Shown here piece by piece: positions 16,213 through 25,453 of a stretch of DNA of 64,000 bases. Below the pieces are notes generated by a model. That model had not been told where the DNA came from. It was given only the letters and a program-made list of their open reading frames with translations, and did no database searches. A program made the position numbers and the translations under genes. The stretch comes from Herpetosiphon geysericola (GTDB lineage: Bacteria; Chloroflexota; Chloroflexia; Chloroflexales; Herpetosiphonaceae), in the NCBI RefSeq assembly GCF_001306135.1, contig NZ_LGKP01000032.1, forward strand, positions 1 to 64,000, written 5' to 3'. How positions within the stretch are numbered: the first letter of the stretch is position 1; each line of letters begins with the position of its first letter.

Positions 16213-17604
16213 ATGACACTACGTGAGCAGGTTGCATTAAGTGTTGCGCAGCTAGCGCAATGGGCAAGCCGCCAATTTGGCTTTGGTGGCGGCACAAATT
16301 TACCTGGTCGAATTGCACGGCGGGTTGCGCCCGACGTATTGCGGCATCAGGCGCAGCGGCTCAATGGCGGCGTGATGCTCATTTCTGGCACCAACGGCAA
16401 AACCACGACCAGCCGCATGATCGCGGCTATTTGTAGCCAAGAAGGCCAGCCTGCATTACATAATCGGGCTGGCGCAAATTTGATCACTGGGCTAACCGCT
16501 GCCACCCTCGATCTAGGCATTTGGGGCGAGCCGCACTATCAACGGGCCTTGTTCGAGGTTGATGAGGCCCATTTGCCCGCCGCCATCGCCGAAACCCAGC
16601 CCCGAGTGGTGTTGCTGCTCAATCTCTTCCGCGATCAGCTTGATCGCTATGGTGAGGTTGATACGCTGGCCGCAAAATGGCAAAAGGTGCTTGCCACGCT
16701 GCCCCGCACAAGCACCGTTGTGTTGAACGCCGATGATCCTGCAATCGCCGATTTGGCAACTGGCTTGCAAGCCAACGTGCTTTTTTATGGCCTCGAAGAT
16801 ACGCGTCATGGCAACGATGCGCTGCGCCATGCAGCCGATTCGATTTTCTGTCGCCGTTGTGGCCAGCCCTATCGCTATGATCCTGCCTATTATGGCCATA
16901 TTGGGCGCTATCACTGCCCCGCCTGCGGTCATCGACGGCCAGAGCCGCACATTGGGCTGCGCCAATTGGAGCTTGATGGCACGCGCGGCAGTACCTTGCG
17001 CGTCGTGTTGAATCAAGCTCAAGGCCAGCAAGCGCTCGAATTAACCTTGCCGTTGCCTGGGCTTTACAATGCGCTCAATGCCTTGGCTGCGATTGCCGCC
17101 ACCAGCGCCTTGGATGTGCCGTTGCCAATTATTCGCGCTGCCTTGGAGCAATTTAGCGCCGCCTTCGGGCGGATCGAACGCTTTGACTATCAGCAAAAAC
17201 AGGTTTTGATGGCTTTGATTAAAAATCCGATTGGCGCAAGCGAAACTGTGCGCATGATTACCAGCGGGAGTCAAGCGCCGCTTAACTTGATGATTGCAAT
17301 TAACGATAAAATTGCCGATGGCACTGACGTTTCATGGCTTTGGGATGCAGATTTTGAGGCTTTGGCTGGCCATACTCAACAGATTGTTGTGAGCGGCACG
17401 CGGGCGGCTGATATGGCGAATCGGCTGAAATATGCTGGGATTGACCAGCAACAAATCCATGTCGAGCCCGATTTGGCACAAGCTTTTGATCGAGCAATTG
17501 CCAACGATACAGCCTTGACGATGCTGCCAACCTACACGGCCATGCTCGAAATGCGCGAGGTCTTAGTCGATCGCGGCGTGCTCAAGCCATTTTGGGAAAG
17601 CTAA
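16213..17604 (+). CDS. murT: Lipid II isoglutaminyl synthase, MurT subunit
   Basis: MurT is the Mur-ligase-like subunit that, with the glutaminase GatD, amidates the alpha-carboxyl of glutamate in lipid II. It is 463 aa: a Mur ligase ATP site (SGTNGKTTTSRM, near 58), a four-cysteine zinc ribbon inserted in the central domain (CRRCGQPY ... CPACGH, about 213-238), and a C-terminal DUF1727 with the catalytic aspartate segment INDKIADGTDVSWLWD. A GAGGAT site precedes the ATG by 4 nt. GatD normally follows in the same operon; here a cupin gene follows 18 bp downstream, so the partner must be elsewhere. Confidence 0.93.
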   Translation: MTLREQVALSVAQLAQWASRQFGFGGGTNLPGRIARRVAPDVLRHQAQRLNGGVMLISGTNGKTTTSRMIAAICSQEGQPALHNRAGANLITGLTAATLDLGIWGEPHYQRALFEVDEAHLPAAIAETQPRVVLLLNLFRDQLDRYGEVDTLAAKWQKVLATLPRTSTVVLNADDPAIADLATGLQANVLFYGLEDTRHGNDALRHAADSIFCRRCGQPYRYDPAYYGHIGRYHCPACGHRRPEPHIGLRQLELDGTRGSTLRVVLNQAQGQQALELTLPLPGLYNALNALAAIAATSALDVPLPIIRAALEQFSAAFGRIERFDYQQKQVLMALIKNPIGASETVRMITSGSQAPLNLMIAINDKIADGTDVSWLWDADFEALAGHTQQIVVSGTRAADMANRLKYAGIDQQQIHVEPDLAQAFDRAIANDTALTMLPTYTAMLEMREVLVDRGVLKPFWES

Positions 17605-17622
17605 TAGCTGGGGGAAATGCTG

Positions 17623-18033
17623 ATGTCTGAACAAGCCGATTGCGTGATTATCCGGCCCAATGAACAACATGGATTTGCTGGTAAACAAGGGCTGAACTAT
17701 TTTGCTGGTATTGCCGCCGAAACCGCAGGCTCGCAGGCGCTGTGTATGCACATGCTGCGCATGCCTGCTGGCGCACGAGCCAATGCCCATCACCACGAAA
17801 ACCACGAAACCGCAATTTATATGCTGAGCGGCACAGTTGAAATGTATTATGGTCATCAATTAGAGCGCCATGCAGTTGTGCATGCTGGTGAGTATGTGTA
17901 TATTCCCGCTGGCATGCCGCACTTTCCCTTCAACCCATATGCTGAAGAAGCAGTGGCGATTATTGCCCGTACCGACCCCAACGAGCAAGAAAGCGTCGTG
18001 CTGCGCCCAGATTTGGATGGGTTGCGGGCGTAG
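17623..18033 (+). CDS. Cupin-domain protein
   Basis: 136 aa, single cupin. The motif ANAHHHENHETAIYMLSGTVEMYYG carries the metal ligands (HHH...E), and GEYVYIPAGMPHFPFN the second motif. Likely a metal-dependent small-molecule binding or isomerase-type enzyme; the substrate is unknown. The ATG at 17623 is favoured by the GGGGGA site 7 nt upstream; an ATG two codons earlier is too close to it. Probably cotranscribed with murT. Confidence 0.8.
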   Translation: MSEQADCVIIRPNEQHGFAGKQGLNYFAGIAAETAGSQALCMHMLRMPAGARANAHHHENHETAIYMLSGTVEMYYGHQLERHAVVHAGEYVYIPAGMPHFPFNPYAEEAVAIIARTDPNEQESVVLRPDLDGLRA

Positions 18034-18039
18034 GGTTTT

Positions 18040-18196
18040 TAACCACGAAGGACACGAAGCGCACGAAGTAAGGCTATAGGCTCTGATTAGCTGGATTTTA
18101 ATTAATCCCTGCCAGCCAAAAGCTTATAGCCATGATTCCTCTGCGCCTCTGCGTTAAAACTCATCCCTTACCTCCTATGCTCTATGTTCTTACTCA
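18040..18196. repeat. Modular repeat tract D
   Basis: AACCACGAAGGACACGAAGCGCACGAAG, a GGCTATAGGCTCTG / AGCTTATAGCCATG pair, CCTCTGCGCCTCTGCGTTAAAA, CTATGCTCTATGTTCTTAC and CTCATCCCTTA. Convergent spacer. The - strand gene at 18194 takes its TGA from the GGGATGAG repeat unit. Confidence 0.88.
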
Positions 18197-18973
18197 TCCC
18201 TTAATCATAAACGTGCCATACATATCGCTTTGATCGTCGTCTGCTTGGCGATCGTCCTCGATAACCCACATGCCATCAATTTCGTTCCATTCGGAGAGCC
18301 GTTGCAAGCCTGGCTCAAGCAGCGTCCATGGCGCAATAAACTGGTTGAGTTGGGCAACTGTACGCGGATAAATGGGGCTGCCCATGGCCTGATAGCGCGC
18401 CAGTAATTCTTGCAATTTGGGGTTGGGATTTTCGGGCAGGGTAAGCCACGACATGGCGAGTTGCGAGCCAGGGCTGCACCAATTGTATAGGCGTTGCAGC
18501 GTTTGGCGCAACACCTGATCATCTAAAAAATAGGAAACCCCAATGATGCAGATTGCCAACTTGCGCTCGCCTGCAAAATGTTGGTCGGCTTGGGCCAAAA
18601 TGGATTCAAGCTCGGCAATATCGGCGTGGTGATAAATAACTCGAGGATTGTTGCCGATAATTTCACGCGCATAGGCGACGGTGGCCTGATCATAATCGTT
18701 GTACAGCACCAAGGCATCGGGGCGAATTTCGTGAATATAACCTTGGGTCGGCAAGCCGCTGGCCAAATCAAGATAGCGGGTAAAGCCCGCATCGGCCAAA
18801 CGATTGATCGCAATATCCAAAAACCAACGATTTAAGCGCGCGCCATTTTCAATCGTTGGAATCATCTGCACCAAGCGTTCTGCTGCCGCGCGATCAACTG
18901 CAAAATTGTGGCTCCCACCCAACAAATAATCGTAAATTCGGCCTGCATTCGGTTGCGATGGATCAAATTCCAC
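18194..18973 (-). CDS. SAM-dependent methyltransferase, DUF574/Methyltransf_19 family
   Basis: 259 aa. The family start SQPNAGRIYDYLLGGSHNFAVDR (residues about 5-28), NRWFLDIAINRLAD, DLASGLPTQG (SAM-binding Gly loop) and VLYNDYDQATVAYAR match this group, common in actinomycetes and Chloroflexota. Substrates are mostly unknown. The GTG at 18973 is chosen because GAGGAG lies 8 nt before it; an earlier GTG overlaps the ribosome site. The final codons and stop come from repeat tract D. Confidence 0.88.
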   Translation of the reverse strand: MEFDPSQPNAGRIYDYLLGGSHNFAVDRAAAERLVQMIPTIENGARLNRWFLDIAINRLADAGFTRYLDLASGLPTQGYIHEIRPDALVLYNDYDQATVAYAREIIGNNPRVIYHHADIAELESILAQADQHFAGERKLAICIIGVSYFLDDQVLRQTLQRLYNWCSPGSQLAMSWLTLPENPNPKLQELLARYQAMGSPIYPRTVAQLNQFIAPWTLLEPGLQRLSEWNEIDGMWVIEDDRQADDDQSDMYGTFMIKG

Positions 18974-19087
18974 GGCCAGCACTCCTCAACCTATAGCATG
19001 TTTTTATTCTTACGATTTGCTGCATTCATAAAAACTAACACTTATTAATATAGATCGTAGCGCGCAATGCTGCTCTTTTCAAGAGAA

Positions 19088-20614
19088 TTATTGTCCTATT
19101 TTGGCCTCAGATGCTTGCTTGATCCGAAAGCTATCGATCATGCCAAAGGCGAGCCATGTGACCATGGCAATGTCGCTGGAGAAATAGCCTTGATCAACCC
19201 CGCCATGCAGCCAGCCAGCTACTAAGGCTGCAATCGCTGCGAGCGCTAACCAACGCTCAGGCTGAGCGCTATGCCAAATCTGCCAGCTATGCCGCAGACT
19301 GCGCCATGCCAAACTGGCAAAAATGATTAAGCCTACAATTCCAACCCGCAACCATAGATCAAGCAGCAAGTTATGCGGATGGGCGGTGTTGCGCTCTGCA
19401 AGGTCGTTGGCCAGCGCTGGCTCAATATAGCCCCGATTATATTGGGGATTAAAATAGAAATAAAATTGATCAAGCCCAATGCCCAAAACTGGATGATCGC
19501 CAATCATGGCTGCTGCTGAACGCCAAATGCTCAAGCGTGCTGAGCTTGAATCGCCAGTGACGCTCAAACGTTCAGGCCCACTCAACGACGAATAGAGCAA
19601 CAACCCACCAAGCACCACGCTGGTGATCAGCGGCAGCCACCAACGCCGTGGCAAGCAACTCAGGCCAATTAATACTAAGGCTACTGCAAAACGTGCACCC
19701 TTGGAATAGGTCAACATCAGGCTGAGCACCAAGACACTGCTGACCCCAAGATAGAGCACCGACCACGCCGCCGTTTGCCAGTTGCGCTTGCGCCAAAATT
19801 GCCACAAGGCCCAAGCAGCAGCCACAACCGCCAACATACTCGCCCGATCCATCCACAGTGCCAAATTGTTGGGGTGGCAATAGACCGATGAGGTGCGTTT
19901 GGTGCCGCCAGAATCAACGATCAAATCGCTAAAACACATGCCCGTGCCATCAATCGGCGTCCAATCGAGGTCGCGCCATTGCAAAATGCCAATTACTGCC
20001 ACAATTGCGCTGCCAGCCAGCAAGCCCCAAAGCAGCCAACGCCGCACAGGGTAGCGCGGTTGCCAATACAGAATCAAGCCATACAACAGCAATGGCTCGA
20101 CGATCATCCAGCGCCATTCGCGCCATGCCTCTGCTTGGCCTTCAGGTACCGCCAGAGTTGCAGCAAATGTCGCAATCAGCAGCCAAGCCAAGGGCAGCAG
20201 CAGCATGCGCCAATGTTCGCGCCACCAAACTCGCCATACCGTGCGTCCACGCAGCAAGCGCCAGCCAAGATCAAGCGTAGTTACGCCCAAAACAACCAGT
20301 AACAGCAGTTCGTGCAAGGGAAAATATTTGCCATCGATAAACGGAAAGTCTCCATCCCAAAAGCCGCGCGAGCGATAGTTGAAAGGAATTGTTGCGGCCA
20401 CGCCAGCCAAGCCAATTTCAGGGCGTAACCAAGCAAGCGCCGCAAAAAGCGCCAGCAGCGCCAGCGCAAAGAGCAAATTATGCGCAGCAGCCTCATCGAT
20501 GCCAACCAAGGGCGCAAAGCGTTTTGGTCGATACAAAGCCAAAATTGCTAAAGCCGCGATGCCGCTAACCCCGACAGTTGCCAATGGATGCCAACGCCAA
20601 CGTGCAAGCATCAT
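19088..20614 (-). CDS. O-antigen ligase/polymerase-like membrane protein
   Basis: A 508-aa polytopic protein with about 11-12 membrane helices and, near residues 375-430, the Wzy_C/ligase pattern (MIGDHPVLGIGLDQFYFYF ... NTAHPHNLLLDLWLRVG). Such proteins join or transfer polysaccharide on the outer face of the membrane. The ATG at 20614 overlaps the TGA of the upstream gene (ATGA), behind AAAGAGA, so it is coupled with the glycosidase gene. Together they suggest assembly and trimming of a surface polysaccharide or slime. Confidence 0.85.
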   Translation of the reverse strand: MMLARWRWHPLATVGVSGIAALAILALYRPKRFAPLVGIDEAAAHNLLFALALLALFAALAWLRPEIGLAGVAATIPFNYRSRGFWDGDFPFIDGKYFPLHELLLLVVLGVTTLDLGWRLLRGRTVWRVWWREHWRMLLLPLAWLLIATFAATLAVPEGQAEAWREWRWMIVEPLLLYGLILYWQPRYPVRRWLLWGLLAGSAIVAVIGILQWRDLDWTPIDGTGMCFSDLIVDSGGTKRTSSVYCHPNNLALWMDRASMLAVVAAAWALWQFWRKRNWQTAAWSVLYLGVSSVLVLSLMLTYSKGARFAVALVLIGLSCLPRRWWLPLITSVVLGGLLLYSSLSGPERLSVTGDSSSARLSIWRSAAAMIGDHPVLGIGLDQFYFYFNPQYNRGYIEPALANDLAERNTAHPHNLLLDLWLRVGIVGLIIFASLAWRSLRHSWQIWHSAQPERWLALAAIAALVAGWLHGGVDQGYFSSDIAMVTWLAFGMIDSFRIKQASEAKIGQ

Positions 20615-22236
20615 ACAATTCTCTTTCGTACTAGGACGCTCCAAAAACGCTTCAATGCTATTATCAAGCCGAGCCAAAGCCCAAATGGAATGCTGGCCCA
20701 AAGCCACCACCACGCCCGTTGGCGGCTAATCGTCAGCGCTTGCCAATCGCCGCGAATCCGCAACTGATGCTGGCCTAGTTCGCCCTCAAAGTGTTTGGTT
20801 GTAAGCACTTGGCCATCAACTTCTAGCTCAATTGGGCCTGCACTTTCGACGCTCAGCCGTTCGCCCCACCAATTTGCCACGTATTCGTCGCTGTTTTGCC
20901 AGAGTAAATCAGTTGGCTGATAACGGCCAATGCCCAATTGGGGTGCTTGATTCAGATACGACTTGACGGCGCTATAGGCTGGCAGTTCAGCCCAATCGCT
21001 CTTGAGCAAGGCAAAATGAATCGTTGGATCTTCGGGTGAGAAGCCAACCCCAGGCCGCAAAAACCAAATATTCATCGCGCCCAGCCATGGCCATTCTTGG
21101 CGTGCTCGTTGCAAATATTCAACCAGATATTGGGCTTTTTGTTCTTCGCTGACTGGCGCGCCATATTGGGTCGCCACTGGTGAGCTGTTCCAGCCAAATT
21201 CGCTAATCCAAACCGCTTTATGCTCGTCGCCATAGCGCTCCATCACTTCGCGCAGCAACACCACCCGCGTTACATCAGTGCGCGAATCGAGCGGGCGTTG
21301 CCAAAGTTTATTGCGCTTCAACGAACCATCGGGGTTGAGCACTGGGCGCACATAGCGATTTTCGGTCGCTGGCTGGCCAAGGCCATAGCCCTGCGCACTG
21401 AAAATATCAAAATAGGCCGACCCGCCGCGCTCGTAGATTTGGGCCAAAAATTCGAGATCGTTCTTGGCTTGCCAATCGAAGCCATCAGCAGGCGTAAGGC
21501 TCGGGAAGATGATGATTGCATCAGGGTTGGCGGCTTTCGCGCTGGTATAGCCAAGTTTCAATAATTCGATAAATTCAGCAGGATTGGGATCGGCCCAATT
21601 CCACTCGTGGCCATAATTTGGCTCGTTCCAAATTTGAAAAAAGCGCACTTTGCCGCGATAGCGCTCAACCACGGCATTCACGTAATCGCCATAATCTGCA
21701 TAATTATCGGGTGGGCCAGTCGAGCCAGGGTCTTGCTCGCGTTTGGCGACGCGAAAACTCTCCATCGGCAAGTTTTGGCGTGCCCAGCTTGGCGGGCGAT
21801 CAAGCCGCACGATCAGTTGCAAATTGCGGGCTTGGGCGGCGGCCACAATCCCATCGTATTTCGTCCAAGCTGAGATTGCATCGTTTTGGTCGACCGTGCC
21901 ATCGCCATTGTAATCGTGGCGATAATCGCGAAAATCGTTTTTGGCGTGAATCTCAATATCTTCCCAAGGAAATTGCACGCGCAGCCAATAAAACCCAGCA
22001 GCTTTGGCTGTATCGAGGGTGCGCGAAATCACCTCGGGCGCTTCGAGGTGTAAATTGGGCAAATTCACGCCGCCTTGTGGCACATTGGCCCAAGCAATTG
22101 CTTGATCGACGTGGGTGCTTACGCCACGCCATTGCTCATTTTCAAGCCACGACCAAACGGCGAGGCTGCCTGCGCAAACCCCAACGATGAGAAGCCAAAA
22201 GAGTGGTTGGAATCGAAAAAATCTGCTTCGTTGCAT
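20611..22236 (-). CDS. Membrane-anchored GH-A clan glycoside hydrolase
   Basis: 541 aa: a signal anchor (about 10-30), a TIM-barrel with acid/base Glu205 in IWNEPNYG and nucleophile Glu346 in WISEFGWNSS, then a C-terminal beta domain and a second membrane helix (about 512-530). The two Glu residues place it in clan GH-A (GH39/GH5/GH53-like). The substrate is unknown. The ATG at 22236 lies only about 4 nt after the predicted transcription start and has no ribosome site. Operon with the ligase-like gene. Confidence 0.85.
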   Translation of the reverse strand: MQRSRFFRFQPLFWLLIVGVCAGSLAVWSWLENEQWRGVSTHVDQAIAWANVPQGGVNLPNLHLEAPEVISRTLDTAKAAGFYWLRVQFPWEDIEIHAKNDFRDYRHDYNGDGTVDQNDAISAWTKYDGIVAAAQARNLQLIVRLDRPPSWARQNLPMESFRVAKREQDPGSTGPPDNYADYGDYVNAVVERYRGKVRFFQIWNEPNYGHEWNWADPNPAEFIELLKLGYTSAKAANPDAIIIFPSLTPADGFDWQAKNDLEFLAQIYERGGSAYFDIFSAQGYGLGQPATENRYVRPVLNPDGSLKRNKLWQRPLDSRTDVTRVVLLREVMERYGDEHKAVWISEFGWNSSPVATQYGAPVSEEQKAQYLVEYLQRARQEWPWLGAMNIWFLRPGVGFSPEDPTIHFALLKSDWAELPAYSAVKSYLNQAPQLGIGRYQPTDLLWQNSDEYVANWWGERLSVESAGPIELEVDGQVLTTKHFEGELGQHQLRIRGDWQALTISRQRAWWWLWASIPFGLWLGLIIALKRFWSVLVRKRIV

Positions 22237-22246
22237 AGCGCAGGCC

Positions 22247-22275
22247 ATTATCAACCAGCGTTGCAGGCTTGTCAA
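22247..22275 (-). promoter_or_regulatory. Promoter of the glycosidase-ligase operon
   Basis: TTGACA (22270-22275), 17-bp spacer, GATAAT (22247-22252). The start codon at 22236 is 10 nt from the -10 box, which predicts a nearly leaderless mRNA. Confidence 0.8.
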
Positions 22276-22282
22276 AAGCCTA

Positions 22283-22312
22283 AAAACAAAAAATCACCGT
22301 CAAAACGGTGAT
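22283..22312 (-). terminator. Terminator of tRNA-Pro
   Basis: Stem ATCACCGT / ACGGTGAT with a TTTG loop, followed on the - strand by TTTTTGTTTTT. It sits 4 nt after the tRNA 3' end and just before the promoter of the next operon. Confidence 0.9.
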
Positions 22313-22314
22313 TG

Positions 22315-22392
<78 letters not shown>

Positions 22393-22403
22393 ACAACGCT
22401 AAG

Positions 22404-22432
22404 ATGATACACCATGGCTTGGTAGTTGTCAA
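22404..22432 (-). promoter_or_regulatory. Promoter of tRNA-Pro
   Basis: TTGACA (22427-22432), 17-bp spacer, TATCAT (22404-22409). The mature tRNA 5' end at 22392 lies about 11 nt downstream of the -10 box. Confidence 0.85.
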
Positions 22433-22483
22433 AGCTGCGCTAGGGTATTTGTTGCAAAATTGTAACGTGCTGGGGGCTGGTTT

Positions 22484-22750
22484 TGAGCCACGAAGCTTTT
22501 TTCGCCACGAATTCCACGAATTGCACGAATGAGTATTTTTTAGCCACAGATTGGCACAGATTATGGGGATTATGTCCTCCTAGCCCATAGCCTAGCGCCA
22601 TGGTTTTTAACTCGCCCTTTTTGGCTTCTGACTTTTGACTTTTGCTTTCATCCCTCATCCTTCATCCTTCGTTCTGCTCTGCGTTGAATGCTCTACGTTC
22701 TATGCTCTACGTTCTGCCTTCATCCCTCATAATTCATCCTTCATCCTTCT
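22484..22750. repeat. Modular repeat tract E
   Basis: GAGCCACGAAGC, CGCCACGAATTCCACGAATTGCACGAATG, AGCCACAGATTGGCACAGATTATGG, CTCCTAGCCCATAGCC, TTCTGACTTTTGACTTTTGC, CATCCCTCATCCTTCATCCTTC (twice), and CTCTACGTTCTATGCTCTACGTTCT. On the - strand it starts at the TAG stop of uvrC, continuing AAGGATGAAGGATGAA. Confidence 0.9.
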
Positions 22751-24674
22751 ATAAAAGTCCTTTGATCTCCTCGGCGGCTTTGCGGGTCATGCCGGGCACG
22801 GCGGCTAGCTCCTCGATGCTGGCATTGCGAATGCCATCGAGCGAGCCAAAGGCGTTGATCAAGGCTTTTTTGCGTTTGGGGCCGATGCCTGGAATATCTT
22901 CCATCGTCGAGCGCAGCATGCCTTTTGTGCGCAACTTGCGGTGATAGCTAATCGCAAAACGATGAGCTTCTTCATCGATCCGCTGCACAAGATGCAAGCC
23001 AGGATCGTTTTGGGCAAAGGCGATTGGCACGCGCTGACCTGGCTTGACCAAGCCAAACGGCAAGTGGCCTTTGGTATCGCCCTTGACCAAGCCAACCACC
23101 GGAATATGCTCGAAGCCCGCTGCGGCCAAGGTTTTGGCGGCTGCATTCACTTGGCCAATCCCACCGTCGATCAAAATCAGATCAGGCAGGACTGTCCAAG
23201 TTTCATCGTTGCTAGCTGGCTCGGCGCTTGCTTGCTCTGCTGGCTCTGGATCAGCGCTTTGGCCCGTATCATCGGCACGAGCAAAGCGCCGTTGCAGCAC
23301 TTCGCTGAGCGAGGCCACATCGTTTGCGCCTTCGACGGTTTTGATTTTGAAGCGGCGATAGTGCTTTTTGGCTGGCTCGCCCTGCTCGAACACCACCATA
23401 CTGCCCACCGAATTGGTGCCTTGGGTATTTGAAATGTCGTAGCATTCGATGCGTTGCGGCAATTCGGCCAAATTCAAGACATCGCGCAATTGGCTTAATC
23501 CAGCTGTTGCTCGTTGTTCGGCGTTGAGCCATTGTAAACGCAGTTGATCGAGGGTTTGGCTGGCATTACGGGCGGCCAAATCGACCAAATCTTTTTTATC
23601 GCCGCGCCGTGGCACTTGCAAACTGACCTTGTGCCCGCCCTTGCTTTCCAGCCATTGCTCGATAATTTGGGTTTCTTCGGGATAATCGGGCAGCAGAATA
23701 TTGGGCGGAATATCGGCGGCTGCATCATAAAATTGGGTTAAAAATGAACTCATTAAGGCTTCTGGATGTTCTTCCTCAGTGCCTTGCAGGGTAAACGGCT
23801 CCGAACCAATGAGTTTGCCGCCGCGAATATAGAAAACTTGGACGACTGCTTTGCCTTCATCGCGGGCAAAGGCAATCACATCTTGGTCGCTGGCGGCGGT
23901 ATTGAGCACCTTTTGGCGCTCCATCACCCGCTCAACCGCTTTGATTTGGTCGCGCACATAGGCTGCGCGTTCGAATTGCAAATCTTCGGCGGCTTGGTTC
24001 ATTTTTACTTTGAGATCGCGCAAAATTGCCTCGGGCTTGCCGCTTAAAAATAACCGCACTTGATTAATCGCCGTGCTATATTCTTCGGTGGTGCAATTAT
24101 TGGCACATGGCCCAAGACAGCGTTTAATATCATAATACATACAAGCTCGATTCATTCGAGCATGCTTTTTAAACATATCATCGTTACATAAGCGAAACGC
24201 AAATAATTTATTTAATAATTCAATTGTTGCATAGACGCTGCTGGCTTTGGCAAATGGTCCAAAATAAATGCCCCCATCTTCGAGCACTTTGCGCACACGT
24301 AATACCCGTGGCCATTCTTCCTTGGTAATTTTAATATATGGATAACTTTTATCATCTTTGAGCAATACATTGTAGCGTGGGCGATGCTTTTTGATTAGAT
24401 TCATTTCTAAAAGCAAGGCTTCTAGCTCGGTGTCGGTGGTAATAAATTCAAAATCGGCGATATTTTGCACCAAACGGCGGGTTTTGCTGGTCAGGCCGCG
24501 TGGCGCACCAAAATACGAGCGCACCCGATCGCGCAGGCTTTTGGATTTGCCCACGTAAATGATCGTATTGGCTTGATCGCGGTAGATATACACGCCTGGG
24601 GCAAGCGGCAAGTTGCGCAAGCGCTCTTCAAACAGCGCATGATTGGCAATATTAGTATGGGATAAATCTGGCAT
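22749..24674 (-). CDS. uvrC: Excinuclease ABC subunit C (UvrC)
   Basis: 641-aa dual-incision nuclease of nucleotide-excision repair. It has the N-terminal GIY-YIG domain (GVYIYRDQANTIIYVGKSKS, about 28-47) and four cysteines in the CNDDMFKKH...CMYYDIKRCLGPC region. The UVR/UvrB-binding motif (NQAAEDLQFERAAYVRDQI) is near 215-235, and the RNase H-like nuclease (IECYDISNTQGTNSVGSMVVF; LILIDGGIGQ) follows. Tandem helix-hairpin-helix motifs close the C-terminus (IPGIGPKRKKALINAFGS, VPGMTRKAAEEI). A 30-residue acidic insertion (about 463-490, QSADPEPAEQ region) precedes the LIDGG motif. AGAGGTG stands 5 nt before the ATG. Confidence 0.98.
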   Translation of the reverse strand: MPDLSHTNIANHALFEERLRNLPLAPGVYIYRDQANTIIYVGKSKSLRDRVRSYFGAPRGLTSKTRRLVQNIADFEFITTDTELEALLLEMNLIKKHRPRYNVLLKDDKSYPYIKITKEEWPRVLRVRKVLEDGGIYFGPFAKASSVYATIELLNKLFAFRLCNDDMFKKHARMNRACMYYDIKRCLGPCANNCTTEEYSTAINQVRLFLSGKPEAILRDLKVKMNQAAEDLQFERAAYVRDQIKAVERVMERQKVLNTAASDQDVIAFARDEGKAVVQVFYIRGGKLIGSEPFTLQGTEEEHPEALMSSFLTQFYDAAADIPPNILLPDYPEETQIIEQWLESKGGHKVSLQVPRRGDKKDLVDLAARNASQTLDQLRLQWLNAEQRATAGLSQLRDVLNLAELPQRIECYDISNTQGTNSVGSMVVFEQGEPAKKHYRRFKIKTVEGANDVASLSEVLQRRFARADDTGQSADPEPAEQASAEPASNDETWTVLPDLILIDGGIGQVNAAAKTLAAAGFEHIPVVGLVKGDTKGHLPFGLVKPGQRVPIAFAQNDPGLHLVQRIDEEAHRFAISYHRKLRTKGMLRSTMEDIPGIGPKRKKALINAFGSLDGIRNASIEELAAVPGMTRKAAEEIKGLL

Positions 24675-24717
24675 TTTCGCACCTCTGTGCTAATTATACC
24701 GCATCTTTGCCGAACAT

Positions 24718-24752
24718 GTTAAAAGCCGACTAGCCTGCTCTGCTAGTCGGCT
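24718..24752 (-). terminator. Terminator after the ADC-like gene
   Basis: Perfect 10-bp stem AGCCGACTAG / CTAGTCGGCT with a 9-nt loop, followed on the - strand by TTTTAACA. Confidence 0.85.
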
Positions 24753-24766
24753 CAAGCCTAGAAAAT

Positions 24767-25444
24767 TTATACCTTCAGCAGTTCGCCAAAATCGCCACGG
24801 CCATTGCCTAAGCCAGAGATCGAATAGCCCGAAACGCCAAATTTGGCCCACGCGCCACTCGCCGGAAAGAAAGGTCGAATTTTACGGGTGATGCCAACTG
24901 TGCCAGCAAAGCGTGCTGGAATTCGATACAGTTCTTGCTCGTGCACAACCAGCACATCGAAATTCATGCCCACATTAAAGCCATTGATTTTTTTGGGAAT
25001 GCCTTCGAAACTCAACAACAAGCGGCCTTGTTGATCGGCGCTAATCCGGTCGCGGCTAGGATTCGTCCATGAAATGCGGGCTAATTCTTTGGGCAAGTGC
25101 CAAATGTTGCGTCCGCCAGCCACCGATTCATCTAAATCGACGACGAGGCCGTGAATCCAAATTGCGGGACGTGGGCCAAGCTTGAGCACCAAGCCACAGG
25201 CAGCCTCGCCATAGTGCAAGGTTGAGCCTGTGCCATATTGACCAACCAACGAAAACCCCAAACTGCGGCCTGCTGGTAGCCAAAGTGGCTTAAGCGGCGC
25301 TGGCAGCAAGTCGGCGACAGCGTTACGTTTGACTGGATGCACACACCAAACCCATGTTCCTTGCATGACCCATGGTGCTGGCGGATAGCTGGTTGTGGCT
25401 GCAATACGGTCGGCTTCGACCGTCGAATCGTAGAGGGCGGACAC
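24767..25444 (-). CDS. Acetoacetate decarboxylase-like protein
   Basis: 225 aa. The overall pattern matches the ADC family: APLKPLWLPAGRSLGFSLVGQYGTGS near the start, YGEAACGL, and GRNIWHLPKELARISW (about 112-127). The Lys of LPKEL matches the lysine neighbourhood of the Schiff-base site. ADC-like folds also occur in proteins with other activities, so decarboxylation of acetoacetate is not assured. The GTG start follows GAGG by 7 nt and lies 9 bp after the upstream gene, so the two are likely cotranscribed. Confidence 0.75.
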   Translation of the reverse strand: MSALYDSTVEADRIAATTSYPPAPWVMQGTWVWCVHPVKRNAVADLLPAPLKPLWLPAGRSLGFSLVGQYGTGSTLHYGEAACGLVLKLGPRPAIWIHGLVVDLDESVAGGRNIWHLPKELARISWTNPSRDRISADQQGRLLLSFEGIPKKINGFNVGMNFDVLVVHEQELYRIPARFAGTVGITRKIRPFFPASGAWAKFGVSGYSISGLGNGRGDFGELLKV

Positions 25445-25453
25445 AGTTATACC

